The notes: generated from the letters alone by a model not told the origin. 64,000 nucleotides of DNA from an uncultured Verrucomicrobiae bacterium (GCA_943788245.1 CALSPN010000005.1:44472-108471), one strand, 5' to 3'; shown: positions 1 through 9,652, counted from the stretch's first letter. Made by a program: numbers and translations.

Positions 1-513
1 GCAAGGTGCACCATCGTCGACTTTAGCCGATATCGATTGAAAAATGTCTTTCACATGAGGCCATGCGGACTTGGAACCTCCGGGCATGATGGAAGGGCCA
101 CGACGTGCCCCCTCTTCTCCACCGCTCACCCCTGTCCCAATGAATTGCATGCCCTTGCTCTCAAGATACTGCGTTCTTCGAGAACTGTCCTGATAGAGTG
201 AATTACCACCGTCAATAATGATGTCACCCGGCTCCAGAAAGGGGAGCAGCTGCTCTATGAAATCATCCACTGGTTGCCCCGCCTTGACGAGTAGCATCAC
301 GCGCCGGGGTCGTTTGAGCTGTGCGACAAACTCTTCGATGCTTTGCGCACCGATGATATTTGTGTCTTTGGCTTCATTGGCAAGAAAATCATCCACCTTA
401 GAAACGGTACGGTTGTAAACTGAGACCACAAAACCATGGTCGTTCATGTTCAGGACGAGGTTCTGCCCCATCACTGCCAATCCGATTAATCCAATATCAG
501 CTGTTGCTTCCAT
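1..513 (-). CDS. gnd: 6-phosphogluconate dehydrogenase, decarboxylating (5' part, runs off left edge)
   Basis: The first 171 codons are present; the gene continues beyond base 1. The product oxidises and decarboxylates 6-phosphogluconate to ribulose 5-phosphate with NADP in the cytosolic pentose phosphate pathway. The N-terminus shows the Rossmann motif GLAVMGQNLVLN, followed by the YNRT cofactor loop, the IIDGGNS strand and the family signature FIGTGVSGGEEGARRGPS with substrate-binding residues. The start ATG (513-511) gives the usual N-terminal length; no strong Shine-Dalgarno precedes it. Identification is from family motifs and I am very sure of it. Confidence 0.95.
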   Translation of the reverse strand, partial: MEATADIGLIGLAVMGQNLVLNMNDHGFVVSVYNRTVSKVDDFLANEAKDTNIIGAQSIEEFVAQLKRPRRVMLLVKAGQPVDDFIEQLLPFLEPGDIIIDGGNSLYQDSSRRTQYLESKGMQFIGTGVSGGEEGARRGPSIMPGGSKSAWPHVKDIFQSISAKVDDGAPC

Positions 514-743
514 AAAAGAGGACTTTGATAGCCGAAGTATGGAAGAATTTCAGTAAAAATCGTGATGAAACAGCATTTTTTGTGTCATTCAGCCAGTGGT
601 GAAGGATGAGTTACACTACTGGATTAGCCGGTATAATGGCCAAAAACGACGGTTTTTCGGCGCTCTGATGAAAAAGTTTAAAAAAAACTCATTTTTCACG
701 TGACAGAAAAACGAGTTTCCTTAATGTTGGTCGCCCATTGGGA

Positions 744-819
744 GACCCTATCGTCTAGTGGTCTAGGACACCGCCCTTTCACGGCGGTAACCCGGGTTCG
801 AACCCCGGTAGGGTCGCCA
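744..819 (+). tRNA. tRNA-Glu (UUC)
   Basis: A full cloverleaf can be drawn: acceptor GACCCTA paired with TAGGGTC, anticodon arm CCGCC/GGCGG around loop CTTTCAC giving anticodon TTC, T-arm around GGTTCGAACC, discriminator G and an encoded CCA. A mobile region with an integrase remnant begins shortly downstream, so this tRNA is a possible integration target, but I found no second copy of its 3' end in the window. Confidence 0.96.
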
Positions 820-1062
820 TCTCCCATTAAGTATTTCTCTTAGAGGAATTTCTATCAGGTCTCCGTCCCTTGACTGTGCGATAGCATAACACCTATGCAT
901 AACATGTGTGTCCGTGTTCAGGGTATCCAAACGCATTTGGAGATGTTGAAGCAGAATAAACAGAGCAACAATAGACCTGTGCAATAAACGGTTAGGAGGG
1001 TGAAATCAAACATCAGTAGCCCCAAAACAGCGCGATAATCTGTTCCAGCCTCTTGATACACC

Positions 1063-1545
1063 TCAAAACCGCCTCAAGTCACACCACAACCAGAGCTTTC
1101 GCTGAGAGCTCAGAATCGCGGTTACAGAGTTGACCTGAATCACCTTGCTCTGTTGTCCATGTGATCGAGCCAAACCACCAATGACCCTCTCAGCCCGCTT
1201 GGACAATAGCTCCAAGGCTCGTTCACGTTTCAGGATGGCATCAATACGACGAGGCATCGGCATGCGACGAATCCAGTCCAACGTGTCCATGACATCCAGG
1301 CTCATGACGCGTTCGTATTCTGCTGGCACTTGGTCAGTGTCCATATCGTCGTTACAGGGCCGATCCTGACCTTCGGGGCCATCCCACATGTAGCGGCGTT
1401 TCCACTCGCGAACGGTGCCTGGCTTGATGTCCAGCAACACACCGACCTCGGCAGAGGTCTTGCCGGCTTCAACCAGTTCCTTGGCTTGTCTGCGGATGTC
1501 CAGGGGAGTGAAGACATGGCGGTATGTTACCTGAACCTTTGGAGA
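1063..1545 (-). pseudogene. HTH / phage terminase small-subunit-like remnant
   Basis: The frame contains a recognisable helix-turn-helix (QAKELVEAGKTSAEVGVLL followed by KPGTVREWKRR), as in N-termini of phage terminase small subunits and transposase-like HTH proteins, then an acidic and a basic helical region. The open frame extends upstream to 1716, but that portion lies antisense to the dispersed repeat at 1582-1701 and is probably not native coding; no good start codon exists near the HTH, so I regard it as 5'-truncated. The family assignment is tentative. Confidence 0.45.
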
Positions 1546-1581
1546 GGTACAAGATCCTAGTGCCGTAACCAACCAGCTCAA

Positions 1582-1701
1582 CATTATGGGTATGATGAGG
1601 ACGATTTTCCAATGATGCTTGGTGAGGCTTATTGTGCAGGTGAAATTAACGAAATTCCTCAAGATTTGTTTGATCTCTGACGCTGAGTGGTAATGGTCGC
1701 A
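1582..1701 (+). repeat. Dispersed repeat, tail segment (copy A)
   Basis: This 120-bp stretch aligns without gaps to 62102-62221, with about 15 mismatches by my count. In both copies the plus strand encodes the same acidic C-terminal peptide ending in PQDLFD and a stop, followed by an identical stretch CGCTGAGTGGTA. Here the reading frame upstream (NQPAQ) is unrelated to copy B, so copy A is a fragment. Confidence 0.85.
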
Positions 1702-1744
1702 AGCTAGGAAAAGCACGTCTCGGGCCAGCTGTTATGCAAGATTC

Positions 1745-1800
1745 AAAATAGGGAACAGCTACAAAATTGGGTTAGAATTGTAAGAGCCATATTTATTTCT
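1745..1800 (+). repeat. Dispersed repeat, leader segment (copy A)
   Basis: A 56-bp segment matching 61101-61156, sharing the core TAGAATTGTAAGAGC (one mismatch) and an AT-rich end. In copy B the leader lies directly upstream of a SUMF-type lipoprotein gene and probably carries its promoter or 5' leader. Here the leader follows the tail segment and no such gene follows, which is the junction expected between two units of a tandem array. Confidence 0.8.
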
Positions 1801-1848
1801 AGTCATCGTCTAAAATATATTGAGGTGATACCTAACCAAGCCCACACA

Positions 1849-2104
1849 CTAGAACAAGGTTGGCATTTTGTTGACGGCTTGGCGTTTTGTCTCGGAGTCA
1901 ATGTGGGTGTAGACCCTGGAGATAGCAGCAGACTCATGGCCGATTATATCACGGGCAACAACATCTGAAACACCCGCATTTTTCAGCAAACTGGTTGCGG
2001 TATGCCGGAGGCAGTGAAAGCCCCAAACCTGATGCTTGCCTCGAACCAGACAGACCGTTTTTGGATTTTTGATGTGTCCGCTTTTTGACCAATCCCGCGG
2101 TAGT
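1849..2104 (-). pseudogene. Tyrosine recombinase (integrase), C-terminal fragment
   Basis: About 85 codons ending at the TAG at 1851-1849 encode the C-terminal catalytic core of a phage-type integrase: HCLRHTATSLLKNAG (catalytic Arg and His), ARDIIGHES (second His) and the nucleophile in SRVYTHID. The N-terminal domain and first catalytic Arg are missing, because the frame is interrupted at about 2105 where the IS3-family element begins. It therefore cannot be active. It marks an old integrative element near tRNA-Glu. Confidence 0.85.
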
Positions 2105-2170
2105 TGGTCGAGGTTACGAGAACTGATCCACTTGAAAAGTTAGTCTGGACCAATAAAAAGGATCCAGACA

Positions 2171-2440
2171 ATGAAAGCAATAAGATACTCAACCGAACAA
2201 AAGATCCGCATCCTGCGTGAAGCCGAGGGTAGTGGGAAAAAAATCCAAGATGTTTGCCGTGATCATCAGATCAGTGAACAAACTTTTTACCGTTGGAAAC
2301 GTGAGTTTGGCATGCTTGAGATCTCTCAAGCCAAACAACTCAAGGAACTGCAACGTGAAAATGCCAGACTCAAGCGTATGTTGGCCGATGAGATGCTCGG
2401 AAAGGAGCTATTAAAGGAAGCTCTTGAAAAAAAGTTATGA
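2171..2440 (+). CDS. IS3-family transposase OrfA
   Basis: An 89-residue protein with an N-terminal helix-turn-helix (TEQKIRILREAE through ISEQTFYRWKREFG) that binds the IS ends, followed by a leucine-zipper-like coiled coil (LKELQRENARLKRMLADEML) used for multimerisation with OrfB. Size and order are normal for the family. It ends four bases into orfB (ATGA overlap), directly after an A6G slippery run. Confidence 0.92.
   Translation: MKAIRYSTEQKIRILREAEGSGKKIQDVCRDHQISEQTFYRWKREFGMLEISQAKQLKELQRENARLKRMLADEMLGKELLKEALEKKL
2428..2434 (+). promoter_or_regulatory. Programmed -1 frameshift site (A6G) of the IS3 element
   Basis: The orfA frame reads GAA AAA AAG just before its stop, giving the slippery heptamer A-AAA-AAG. 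Slippage by -1 enters the frame of orfB and would give the OrfAB fusion transposase. A6G is a well-known frameshift signal in IS3 elements; I did not establish a downstream stimulatory structure. Confidence 0.7.
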
Positions 2441-3396
2441 GCCCCGGGCACAAGCGTCAAATTGTCGAATCACTTGTAACCGGAGGACAATGTTCTGCTC
2501 GTGCTGCCTGTCGCCATTTTGAACTTCATCGCAGCACATTTGCCTATCAAGCCAAAGAGCCCGATGCCTGGTTGGCAAAACTCAAGGCGGCCTTGCGTCG
2601 TTTATCCAATCTTCACTCGGAATTTGGATATGCAAAGATCACCAGACTACTCAAAAAGGAAGGATGGAAAGTTGGTACACGAATGATCCAACGCTTGAGA
2701 CATCAGTTAGGACTAGCAGTTCCAGCAAAGAAACTCAAAAGGCGGCGTAAGGGCCATTCCACAGGAGTCCCTACAAGAGCAAAGCACAAGGGGCATGTAT
2801 GGACATGGGATTTTGTGCATGACACCACCATGCGGGGTGGCAAGCTGCGCATGCTAAACGTTATAGACGAGTATACTCGTGAGTGTCTTTGTGTTCATGT
2901 GGATCGCAGGATGAATGCGCGTAAGGTTAAAGGGATTCTTTCGGAATTGGTTGATGTCTACGGAGCTCCAGAACATATCAGAAGTGACAATGGATCGGAG
3001 TTTATTGAAAAGGATCTCCGAAAATGGATCGCTGAGAATCATATTAAGACCCTCTACATTGATCCAGGCAGCCCATGGCAAAACGGTTTCATTGAAAGTT
3101 TCAATGCCCGCCTAAGGGAAGAATGTCTCAACCGTGAGCAAATGTGGACATTGACTGAGGCGCGCGTAGTGATTGAGGATTGGCGGTGGAAATATAATAA
3201 CTATCGCCCGCACCGTTCATTGGGCTACATCACACCAATTGAATTTGCTCAGGAAGAAATAGAAGTAGAATCGAGTCAATGCAGGGACTCCGATCGGGCT
3301 ACGCCCTCTCTCCGGCCCAGCATTGACTTATTGTATGAAATTAAACAAGTATTGAACCCATCCAGACTAACGCAAAATCTGGCCCGGTTTGAGTAA
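2437..3396 (+). CDS. IS3-family transposase OrfB (DDE integrase domain)
   Basis: A 319-residue transposase catalytic subunit. After an HTH_21-type region (SEFGYAKITRLLKKEGWKVG) comes the rve integrase core with the catalytic triad: Asp in TWDFVHD (about residue 127), Asp in IRSDNGSEF (about 185) and Glu in NGFIESFNARLREE (about 219), ending with the typical RPHRSLGYITP motif. The reading frame is intact, so the element may still be mobile. It starts ATG overlapping the orfA stop; expression is likely as an OrfAB fusion through the A6G site. Confidence 0.94.
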   Translation: MSPGHKRQIVESLVTGGQCSARAACRHFELHRSTFAYQAKEPDAWLAKLKAALRRLSNLHSEFGYAKITRLLKKEGWKVGTRMIQRLRHQLGLAVPAKKLKRRRKGHSTGVPTRAKHKGHVWTWDFVHDTTMRGGKLRMLNVIDEYTRECLCVHVDRRMNARKVKGILSELVDVYGAPEHIRSDNGSEFIEKDLRKWIAENHIKTLYIDPGSPWQNGFIESFNARLREECLNREQMWTLTEARVVIEDWRWKYNNYRPHRSLGYITPIEFAQEEIEVESSQCRDSDRATPSLRPSIDLLYEIKQVLNPSRLTQNLARFE

Positions 3397-3404
3397 CTCG
3401 ACCA

Positions 3405-6078
3405 GAATGCTCGGCTCCTGAAATTTAAGATAAACGATGATTCAGTTAGTGTTGTTGGTTGTGCTGAGTCTATTAGCGGTGATTTGATCATTCCATCCTC
3501 GTGGGAGGGGAAACCCGTCACTTCCATTGGGTCGCAAGCCTTCGATGATTGCAAAAGCCTCACAAGCGTCACCATCGGCGACAGTGTCACCTCCATTGGG
3601 AGTTGGGCCTTCGATGATTGCACAAGCCTCAGAAGCGTTACCATCGGCGACAGTGTTACCTCCATTGGGTGGAAAGCCTTCTTTAAGTGCACAAGCCTCA
3701 AAAGCGTCACCATCCCCGACAGTGTCACCTCCATTGGGAGTTATGCCTTCTATGATTGCAAAAGCCTCGCAAGCGTCACTTTTGAAGGAAATGCACCGAC
3801 ATTGGGGGAGATAAAACCTTTTTACCGACTTCACCGAAATGCCAAAGTCTACGTCAAAGCCAATGCAACTGGCTTTGGCTCCACATTCGGTGGCTACCCG
3901 GCAGTCCGTCAAGGCTCGATAACTACTGCAAGTAAAGGCAACACTTCCGACGGCCCCATCATGGATGCAGTTGTATTTTTTGATGTGAATCTCAATGGTT
4001 TGCCAGACGAAGGGGAGCCTCAGACAACGTCTAACGGCTGGGGCGATTACTGGTTGGATATTCCGCTGGAAACCTACGACCTCAACGGCAACGGAGTGAT
4101 CGATATCAACGAGGGAGTCATTGTGAGTCAGGGAGGAACAGACACCGCTACCGGACTTCCCGTAAAGACGACTCTCAAGGGACCTGCCAGCGCCACGGTC
4201 ATCACACCGCTGACGACTTTGGTAACGAGAGTCATGGAACAAAACCCTGAGCTGGGTGCCAGTGCTGCAGCCGACAAGCTCGAGGCCTCGCTCGGTATTC
4301 CTGCAGGAGTTGATATTCTGAACTTTGACACCTTCAAGGAGGCCAGCGAGGAAAACCCTTCCGCAGCTGATGTGTTGACGGCTACAGCGAAGTTGCAGGA
4401 TACCTTGGTGCAAGGAGGCAATCTGATCGGTGGAGCCACTGGCAAGAGCCTTCAGGCGGGAAGTGATGCTGTGATGGATGCCTTGGCTCGTCAGGTAAAG
4501 GCTGGTGATGCCGTAGACCTCGACAGCAAGGGCTCACTCAAGAGTCTGATCACTGAAGCAGCAAGCACGAGCGGTGCGAACCTGACCGAGGCCCAAACCG
4601 ATGGAGCAGCCTCGATCATGGAAGCCTCCAGCAAGGCCAAGGAAGATGCCAAGGCAGCGGCTGGCACAGTAAGTGAACTAGCCACGGAGGTTTCCCGTGT
4701 GCAGGCGGTCTCCCAGTCCAAGGCAGCTGATGACCTGGAAGCTGTCGGAGCACAAACGACCAACATTGAGTCAACCGTGCTGGCCTATACCGGTGCTGCC
4801 ATGCAGCAACAGGTGCAAACCGAGGTAGTGGGTGATTTCAATGCAAGTAGCTATGAGGCGCCAGTATTCAATTTTCAGTCCGCAAGCTACACGGTCAACG
4901 AAAATGGGCAGCAACAGCCGGTCATCCAGATCAATCGCACCGGCGATAGTTTTGAAACAGTTGAACTCACAGTTACTCCTATCGCATCGTCCGCAACAGC
5001 CGGGGAAGACTTCAATGGAGAGCCTGTTTCAGTAAGCTTTGAACCACTGGAGATTCGCAAGACTCTGGATCTACAGACATTGTTGATCGATGACGTGCTG
5101 GCTGAAGAAGCTGAAACATTCTCACTCCAGCTGGAGGTGGTAAGGGGTCCCGAAGATCCGGACCTGTCCGAGCTACCCGATGGTGAAGAGGATTTGTCTC
5201 CTGACAGGCCCACCCTAGGCACCATCAGTATGATAACCCTGACCATCATCAGTGATGACATTGCCAATGAAGCACCGACTGTGAGCTCCATCGAGGACTT
5301 GGAAATCAGTGAGGGGGCTGCACAGGTGAGCGTTGACTTCAGTGTCACCGATACAGATTCCTCTTTTGATGAGCTTACTGTTCAGGCAAGCACCTCCAAC
5401 CCGTTCCTGATTTCAGGATTGATGGTCGAGGGAACAGCCAGTGAGCAGGATGCTTCGCAGTGGACATTGAACTTTGAAACCGTTGCCGACCAGTTCGGAG
5501 AAGGCACGATTACGGTTGAAATCAATGATGGCTACCAGAGCATTTCAACTAGTTTCAACGTCACGGTGAGTGCCGTGAACAATGCGCCGCAAATCACTGG
5601 TGTTCCTTCAGTGATTGAAGCCGAAGGCAGGAAAGTAGTTGTCCCCTTCGAAGTAAGCGATGACCAGACATCTGCGGGTAACTTGTTTATCTACCTCACA
5701 GCACAGCCACTGGATTACATCCTGAAGGGTCACGTGCTTGTTGTCGGTAATGGGGCTCAGCGGGAGCTCATTCTCAACAACAGCGGCAATGCCGAAGGCA
5801 CGGGGCAGTTCAGTGTGGTGGTCACCGATGCCGATGGCAAAACAGCCAGTCAGGCATTTGAGGTGAATTTTGGAGGCGAACCTCCGGTGACTGTTGTTCC
5901 TGAGCTCAAGCTCAATACCAGTGACCCCTCCAATCTCACACTGAGCTGGGAAGGTGATGCACAGTTGCTGTTCACTGAAGACCTATCCGCAGGTTTTGAG
6001 GTAGTTGCAGGAGCCACAAGTCCCTACACCATCGAGCAGCTAAGCATGGGCTTTTTCATCCTCAGAGTGGAACCTTGA
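3405..6078 (+). pseudogene. BspA-type leucine-rich-repeat / Calx-beta surface protein, 5' end lost to IS insertion
   Basis: The frame is open from the IS stop (3396) through 6078. The first host-derived residues (LKFKINDDSVSVVGC) are the interior of the family's repeat region, so the signal peptide and start are missing; a fortuitous TTG at 3484 is the only start-like codon nearby. Domains: four 23-residue LRR_5 repeats, a Ca-binding-like segment (DLNGNGVIDINEG, about residue 200), an Ala-rich helical stretch (about 270-440), a Calx-beta domain (about 455-570), two Ig/cadherin-like modules starting NEAPTVSS and NNAPQITG, and a short C-terminal beta domain. Such proteins are secreted adhesin-like proteins. 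Without a signal sequence this copy is probably non-functional unless a start is supplied from the IS. Confidence 0.8.
3520..3795 (+). repeat. Four tandem 69-bp repeats (23-residue LRR_5 units)
   Basis: Four consecutive 69-bp units begin at 3520, 3589, 3658 and 3727. They encode the repeat TSIGSxAFxDCxSLxSVTIGDSV with few changes. The first three are very similar in DNA, and the fourth diverges after GSYAFYDC, as expected at the end of an LRR array. Such similarity allows repeat-number change by recombination. Confidence 0.9.
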
Positions 6079-6616
6079 ACGAGGGGTTGGGTTGCAGGAG
6101 ATGTCTCGTTTCCAGGATCTTGATCTGTATCAGGCGATATGAACAGGGATCATGTTTCTGGTAATTCTTACCCGCACTACTAAACAGCAAAAAACCTGGC
6201 TTAAGCTATTTCACTGCAAAGCTGCAATCGTCCACGCAAGGGTAACTTTGTCTTTGAAGCACCTACCTCACCACCAGGTTTAAAAACCTCAAGGAGTTCC
6301 TTGGTTTGCCCGCAAATGTCCGTTGGGAACGAAGACACAGGCGCTTATCAGCAAAGATTACTGAGTGATTACAAGCTTGTCTAAAGCCAATCGCTGGAGG
6401 CCGACCTGTTGAACCGGAATTTCAGTGAAAAAATGGTGCTATTGACTTTTTGACGACCATTCACCGACTGATTCTGATCTTTAAAAACTGCATCCTCTGA
6501 TCAGAGCTCAGGTCTCTTGGTTTTCCCCGAAGGTAGATTCCGCTTTCTGCTCACACAAGTGTGTCCATTCGTCAGGTTCGACGAATTCAAGTTTTTTTTA
6601 ACATAGACTTAGGATC
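6079..6616. other. Gene-free interval (538 bp)
   Basis: No convincing ORF, RNA gene or terminator was seen between the surface protein and the pseudopilin. An AGGATC stretch lies just upstream of the alternative start at 6617. Confidence 0.5.
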
Positions 6617-6703
6617 ATGTATTTGATTATGAATCGAATACATCAAAAACGACTTCATCGCCGAAGGCGTGCGAAAATAAATCGCCCGAGCCATGTATCT
6701 ATT

Positions 6704-7504
6704 ATGAAATCAAACAAAGGGTTTACCCTCATTGAGCTATTGGTTGTCATTGCGATTATTGCGATTCTCGCATCCCTACTGCTGCCAGCTCTCGGCAAGG
6801 CCAAGGAGAAGGCCAAAGCAATCAAATGCAAGAATAACATGCGCCAGATTCAGCTGGCATGGTTCATGTACGCGGATGATGCTGAGGGCCGCGGTCATGA
6901 ACGCCGCAATTGGATGCGATGGATCCCCGATGGTGGTGACTTCACCAACCCACTACCGGGACGGGCAGGAATGATCAAGGCCTCCCACCCTCATGCTTAT
7001 TGGGGCGTTGCCTATGCAGGCTATATCGGCTGGAGTCCATTGGTCTTCCAGTGTCCTTCGGCCAAGGCTGCGGATGACCAATACCAAGGCCCTCCAAATC
7101 AGGATGGCTTGTTCGACAAAGGCTTCAAGTATGTAACCTACGGATTCAATGGATTTTATGCTTCGCCTAATCCCCGTGCAATCGGGCTCAATCTGGCTGT
7201 TTGGGAGGGCAAGATAGGTGGGGCAACTCCCGTACGCGCTCGAAAGATCGATAACTATAGTCAACCATCCGAGACCCTGATTTTTCAGGATGCTTGGGAA
7301 ACGATGCTCGATGGAACAAGCGATACGCCCATCGCCTTGGGTCAATGGGCAAAATTCCCGGAACGACTCAGGGAATACTATCGACATGGTAATATAGGAA
7401 ATATCATGTGGGGCGACGGTCACGCTTCTCAAGCCAAACGTGGCAAAATCAATTGGAAAGAATCATGGTATATCGGACAGCCTCTACGCGGGGCCAGTCG
7501 TTGA
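6704..7504 (+). CDS. Type II secretion-like pseudopilin (prepilin N-methylation motif, H-X9-DG protein)
   Basis: The N-terminus has the prepilin peptidase site [19 protein letters not shown] with Glu at +5, followed by the long hydrophobic helix and a globular secreted domain. Near the C-terminus [12 protein letters not shown] fits the H-X9-DG motif typical of the very numerous planctomycete/verrucomicrobial pseudopilins. About 266 residues from the chosen ATG (6704), which places the motif seven residues in, as usual; an upstream ATG at 6617 would add 29 basic residues and has a better AGGA sequence, so the start is uncertain. The role of this expanded family is not established; it is likely exported and assembled at the envelope. 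Confidence 0.9.
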   Translation: MKSNKGFTLIELLVVIAIIAILASLLLPALGKAKEKAKAIKCKNNMRQIQLAWFMYADDAEGRGHERRNWMRWIPDGGDFTNPLPGRAGMIKASHPHAYWGVAYAGYIGWSPLVFQCPSAKAADDQYQGPPNQDGLFDKGFKYVTYGFNGFYASPNPRAIGLNLAVWEGKIGGATPVRARKIDNYSQPSETLIFQDAWETMLDGTSDTPIALGQWAKFPERLREYYRHGNIGNIMWGDGHASQAKRGKINWKESWYIGQPLRGASR

Positions 7505-8307
7505 ATTCACTCATCGAATCCCTCACACTCCCATCCAGAACACAGGTTTTCATCCATCCAGAGGAGACTTTTCAATTGCAGTGAACAGTGTGCAAATGTC
7601 TCCTGACTCCTTGCCTATACCCATTTACTAGGGCTCTAAGCCTTGAATTCATCCTGACTCACCATGGATGATCCAATGCACTGCGTTCATTTCGCTCGAA
7701 TTCCATTCGGCCCCAGCAAAGACGTCTTTGCTGGGAGCCAGAGTGTTTACGAACACGCTGAGTGAAACAAGATCTGCCGGCAACTTCCGAGTGCATAAAT
7801 TGTCTGATGGAGTCAACTATCCTCCTGAATGACACCAGAAAAAGGTGAGATCACCATAAACAAATTTTCGTGTAAGCACCTGGTATAGTTAATATTGCAA
7901 AGATAGCATTGCTGCTGCTGCGATTAAAGTAAGCAAGATCATGAAAATTCGATTCAATGCTCACTCATTGTTTTTATTTGGTCTAAGCATGTCGATTGCA
8001 GACCATCACAAAGAGCAAAAACTAAAAGAATCTCCCCTGATACGAGACTCTTGGGTGAGGAATCAGACCCTTGCTGAAGGAGGGATAATGGTTTGGAAAA
8101 AGAAAATTTTCCACCATCGGAAAGGTAAACAGCTTTGATGAAACGATGGCCTCGACTGGTGACGAAGGTACGCTTCAGATCATTGGGAACTAGAAATCAA
8201 TATTTCCAGAGCCGGTGGATCCACACTTGACTTCAGAGGGTTTGAAATGAGCGACAGGACCCTTGAAACCGAAAGAGTGAGAAAATTTGTCTGGATATTC
8301 TGGCATC
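7505..8307. other. Interval with only coding-like debris
   Basis: The longest candidate is a 65-codon frame at 7941-8138 with a weakly hydrophobic start (MKIRFNAHSLFLFGLSMS). Shortly before it ends, a second frame continues as TIGKVNSFDETMASTGDEG to a stop at about 8193, which suggests one frameshifted remnant rather than a functional gene. No family was recognised and nothing else was supported here. Confidence 0.3.
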
Positions 8308-9222
8308 TCAACCCAGGCGTTCCAGGATCTCGTAGCATTGGTGGATGTCACCGCAAACGTGTGCACCAATGTCAGAGAGAGCAGAGTGATAGGCTCCCGA
8401 TGCGCGACCGCCTACCACAATTTCTGTATTTGAAGGCAGGAATGAGCGCAGACGACAAAGCTCATCGTTCAAATTTGGATCGTTCTCAGGAAAGACAATG
8501 CTTAGGCCAAGTACACTGGCTTTGTTTTGGGCAACAGCTCCAGCGATTTCTGCGGCAGGGAGATTGGTGCCAAGATAAGTGACACGCCAACCCAGGCTTG
8601 AAGCAGTTGCCGAGACAATGACAGCGCCCAGTTCATGCAACTGTCCCACGGGTGTTGCTATGACAATACCGGGGGCAGAGTCTGTGATGGCAAATGGTTT
8701 GGAGATGTTAGCGAGAAAAGTGCGAATGAGCGCGCTTGCGAAGTGTTCATGTGCGGCAGTGATCTCACCGAGACGCCACAAGTACCCGAGTTTTTGTGCA
8801 AGCGGTGCCACAACCCTCATGATCATTCCTTGATGCCCAAGGCTAAGTGCCGAACGGGTTAGCTCTTCTTCCAATTTTTTTTGGTCAAGTGCTTTGATGG
8901 CCACCAGACAAGCCTCCAAGTGAGTGTCTGATTCGGGTGCTTGCATGACAGGCACGCGCTCATCCACCTGGATGTGCTGTCTGTCTTCTTCGGTGAGGGA
9001 CTTGAGGGTGTCTTTCGGGAGAGAGGCTATGTTACTGATCTTGTGCCCTCCAAGCGTTGCTTCCCTCAAAAGAGCCAAACGTTTGATGTCTTCATCTGAG
9101 TATTGACGACGATTGGTTTCGGTGCGAACTGGGGTCACAGCGTTGTATCTCTTTTCCCAGACACGGATGACGTGAGGGGTTAAACCTGAGCGCTTAGCTG
9201 CTATATTGATTGAGTGATGCAT
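8308..9222 (-). CDS. CarH/LitR-like MerR-family regulator with B12-binding photosensory domain
   Basis: 304 residues in the CarH order. A MerR-type winged helix at the N-terminus (INIAAKRSGLTPHVIRVWEK, then RRQYSDEDIKRLALL) binds DNA. A four-helix B12-cap region carries the W-x9-EH signature (W in YLWRLGEITAAHEH), and a Rossmann-like cobalamin domain has GQLHELG, placing the His ligand of the base-off form, plus GTNLPAAE and VVGGRASG. In studied CarH proteins adenosylcobalamin drives tetramer binding to DNA in the dark, and light breaks it to derepress carotenoid genes. Its divergent neighbour is a fasciclin gene followed by a CrtI-family desaturase, which fits a light-responsive regulon (inference). 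An inverted repeat just upstream of the start suggests autoregulation. Confidence 0.88.
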   Translation of the reverse strand: MHHSINIAAKRSGLTPHVIRVWEKRYNAVTPVRTETNRRQYSDEDIKRLALLREATLGGHKISNIASLPKDTLKSLTEEDRQHIQVDERVPVMQAPESDTHLEACLVAIKALDQKKLEEELTRSALSLGHQGMIMRVVAPLAQKLGYLWRLGEITAAHEHFASALIRTFLANISKPFAITDSAPGIVIATPVGQLHELGAVIVSATASSLGWRVTYLGTNLPAAEIAGAVAQNKASVLGLSIVFPENDPNLNDELCRLRSFLPSNTEIVVGGRASGAYHSALSDIGAHVCGDIHQCYEILERLG

Positions 9223-9237
9223 TACGAATTAGACTTA

Positions 9238-9268
9238 TGTTAGACAAAATATCGCTTAAAACCTAACA
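9238..9268. promoter_or_regulatory. Inverted repeat upstream of carH-like gene
   Basis: TGTTAG at 9238-9243 and CTAACA at 9263-9268 form an inverted repeat with 19 bases between the arms, 16 bp upstream of the regulator's start codon. The left arm continues as TGTTAGACA, a small palindrome that resembles other sites in this intergenic region. I infer an autoregulatory operator. Confidence 0.4.
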
Positions 9269-9567
9269 ACAAGCAACACATAGTATGACATTTCTTCCCT
9301 GTTCTCTGTTTTGAAGGTAAAGAGAATTAGGGCATTCTGTGGTCTTCAATGTTTCAAACTATAGTTGTTCAGTGGGTTGTGATCTTCTAAAGATTGGGGT
9401 CAAAGGTTGTTATGGTAGGTGCTAAACCATTGAAGAATAAAACTGATTACCATTTGATTGACCAATGGGGAAGGTTTTCAGCAAAAGAAAAGCTCTCTAG
9501 AATACAGGGCAAGCAATACAAATTGGCAACTGTGCTTAAAATCAAAGGTTTGATAAAAATCCGCACC

Positions 9568-9652
9568 TTGTTAAACAAAATTTAATATTTAGTTAAACAT
9601 TTATTGATTTTTTATTTGACGTTATCAAAAAGTTAGTCAAGTTGTAGACAAC
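9568..9652. promoter_or_regulatory. Cluster of TGTTARACA-like motifs upstream of the fasciclin gene
   Basis: Three related motifs lie close together: the palindrome TTGTTAAACAA at 9568-9578, GTTAAACAT from 9592, and the palindrome GTTGTAGACAAC at 9641-9652. A possible -35 box TTGACG is at 9616-9621; no clear -10 box was found. With the site at 9238 they make four copies in one divergent intergenic region, a plausible operator set for the CarH-like regulator (inference). The rest of 9223-9684 holds no supported gene. Confidence 0.4.

Larger units (their letters stand above)
2105..3404 (+). mobile_element. IS3-family insertion sequence (about 1.3 kb)
   Basis: The element carries overlapping orfA and orfB. 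The proposed ends are an imperfect inverted repeat of about 45 bp: the left end begins TGGTCGAGGTTAC and the right end, read on the other strand, begins TGGTCGAGTTAC; both share the inner block GTTAGTCTGGA. I see no convincing 3-4 bp target duplication at these ends, so the exact limits are uncertain by a few bases, or the flanks were rearranged after insertion. It disrupts an integrase on the left and a leucine-rich-repeat protein on the right. Confidence 0.75.

Noticed and set aside
744..819. tRNA-Glu as attachment site of the integrase remnant
   Set aside because: No second copy of the tRNA 3' end was found in the window, so the site cannot be claimed.
1546..1716. N-terminal extension of the HTH-like frame
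   Set aside because: It lies antisense to the dispersed repeat encoding PQDLFD and has no family similarity, so I do not treat it as part of the gene.
3520..3795. Tandem repeats as a CRISPR array
   Set aside because: The 69-bp units are contiguous and code for LRR repeats; no spacers exist. No CRISPR array was seen anywhere in the window.
3442..4413. Long minus-strand frame (323 codons) opposite the LRR protein
   Set aside because: It mirrors the repetitive DNA of the plus-strand LRR region and encodes no recognisable domain.
9394..9585. 63-codon plus-strand frame between the CarH-like and fasciclin genes
   Set aside because: TTG start, no ribosome binding site, and it overlaps the likely operator region.
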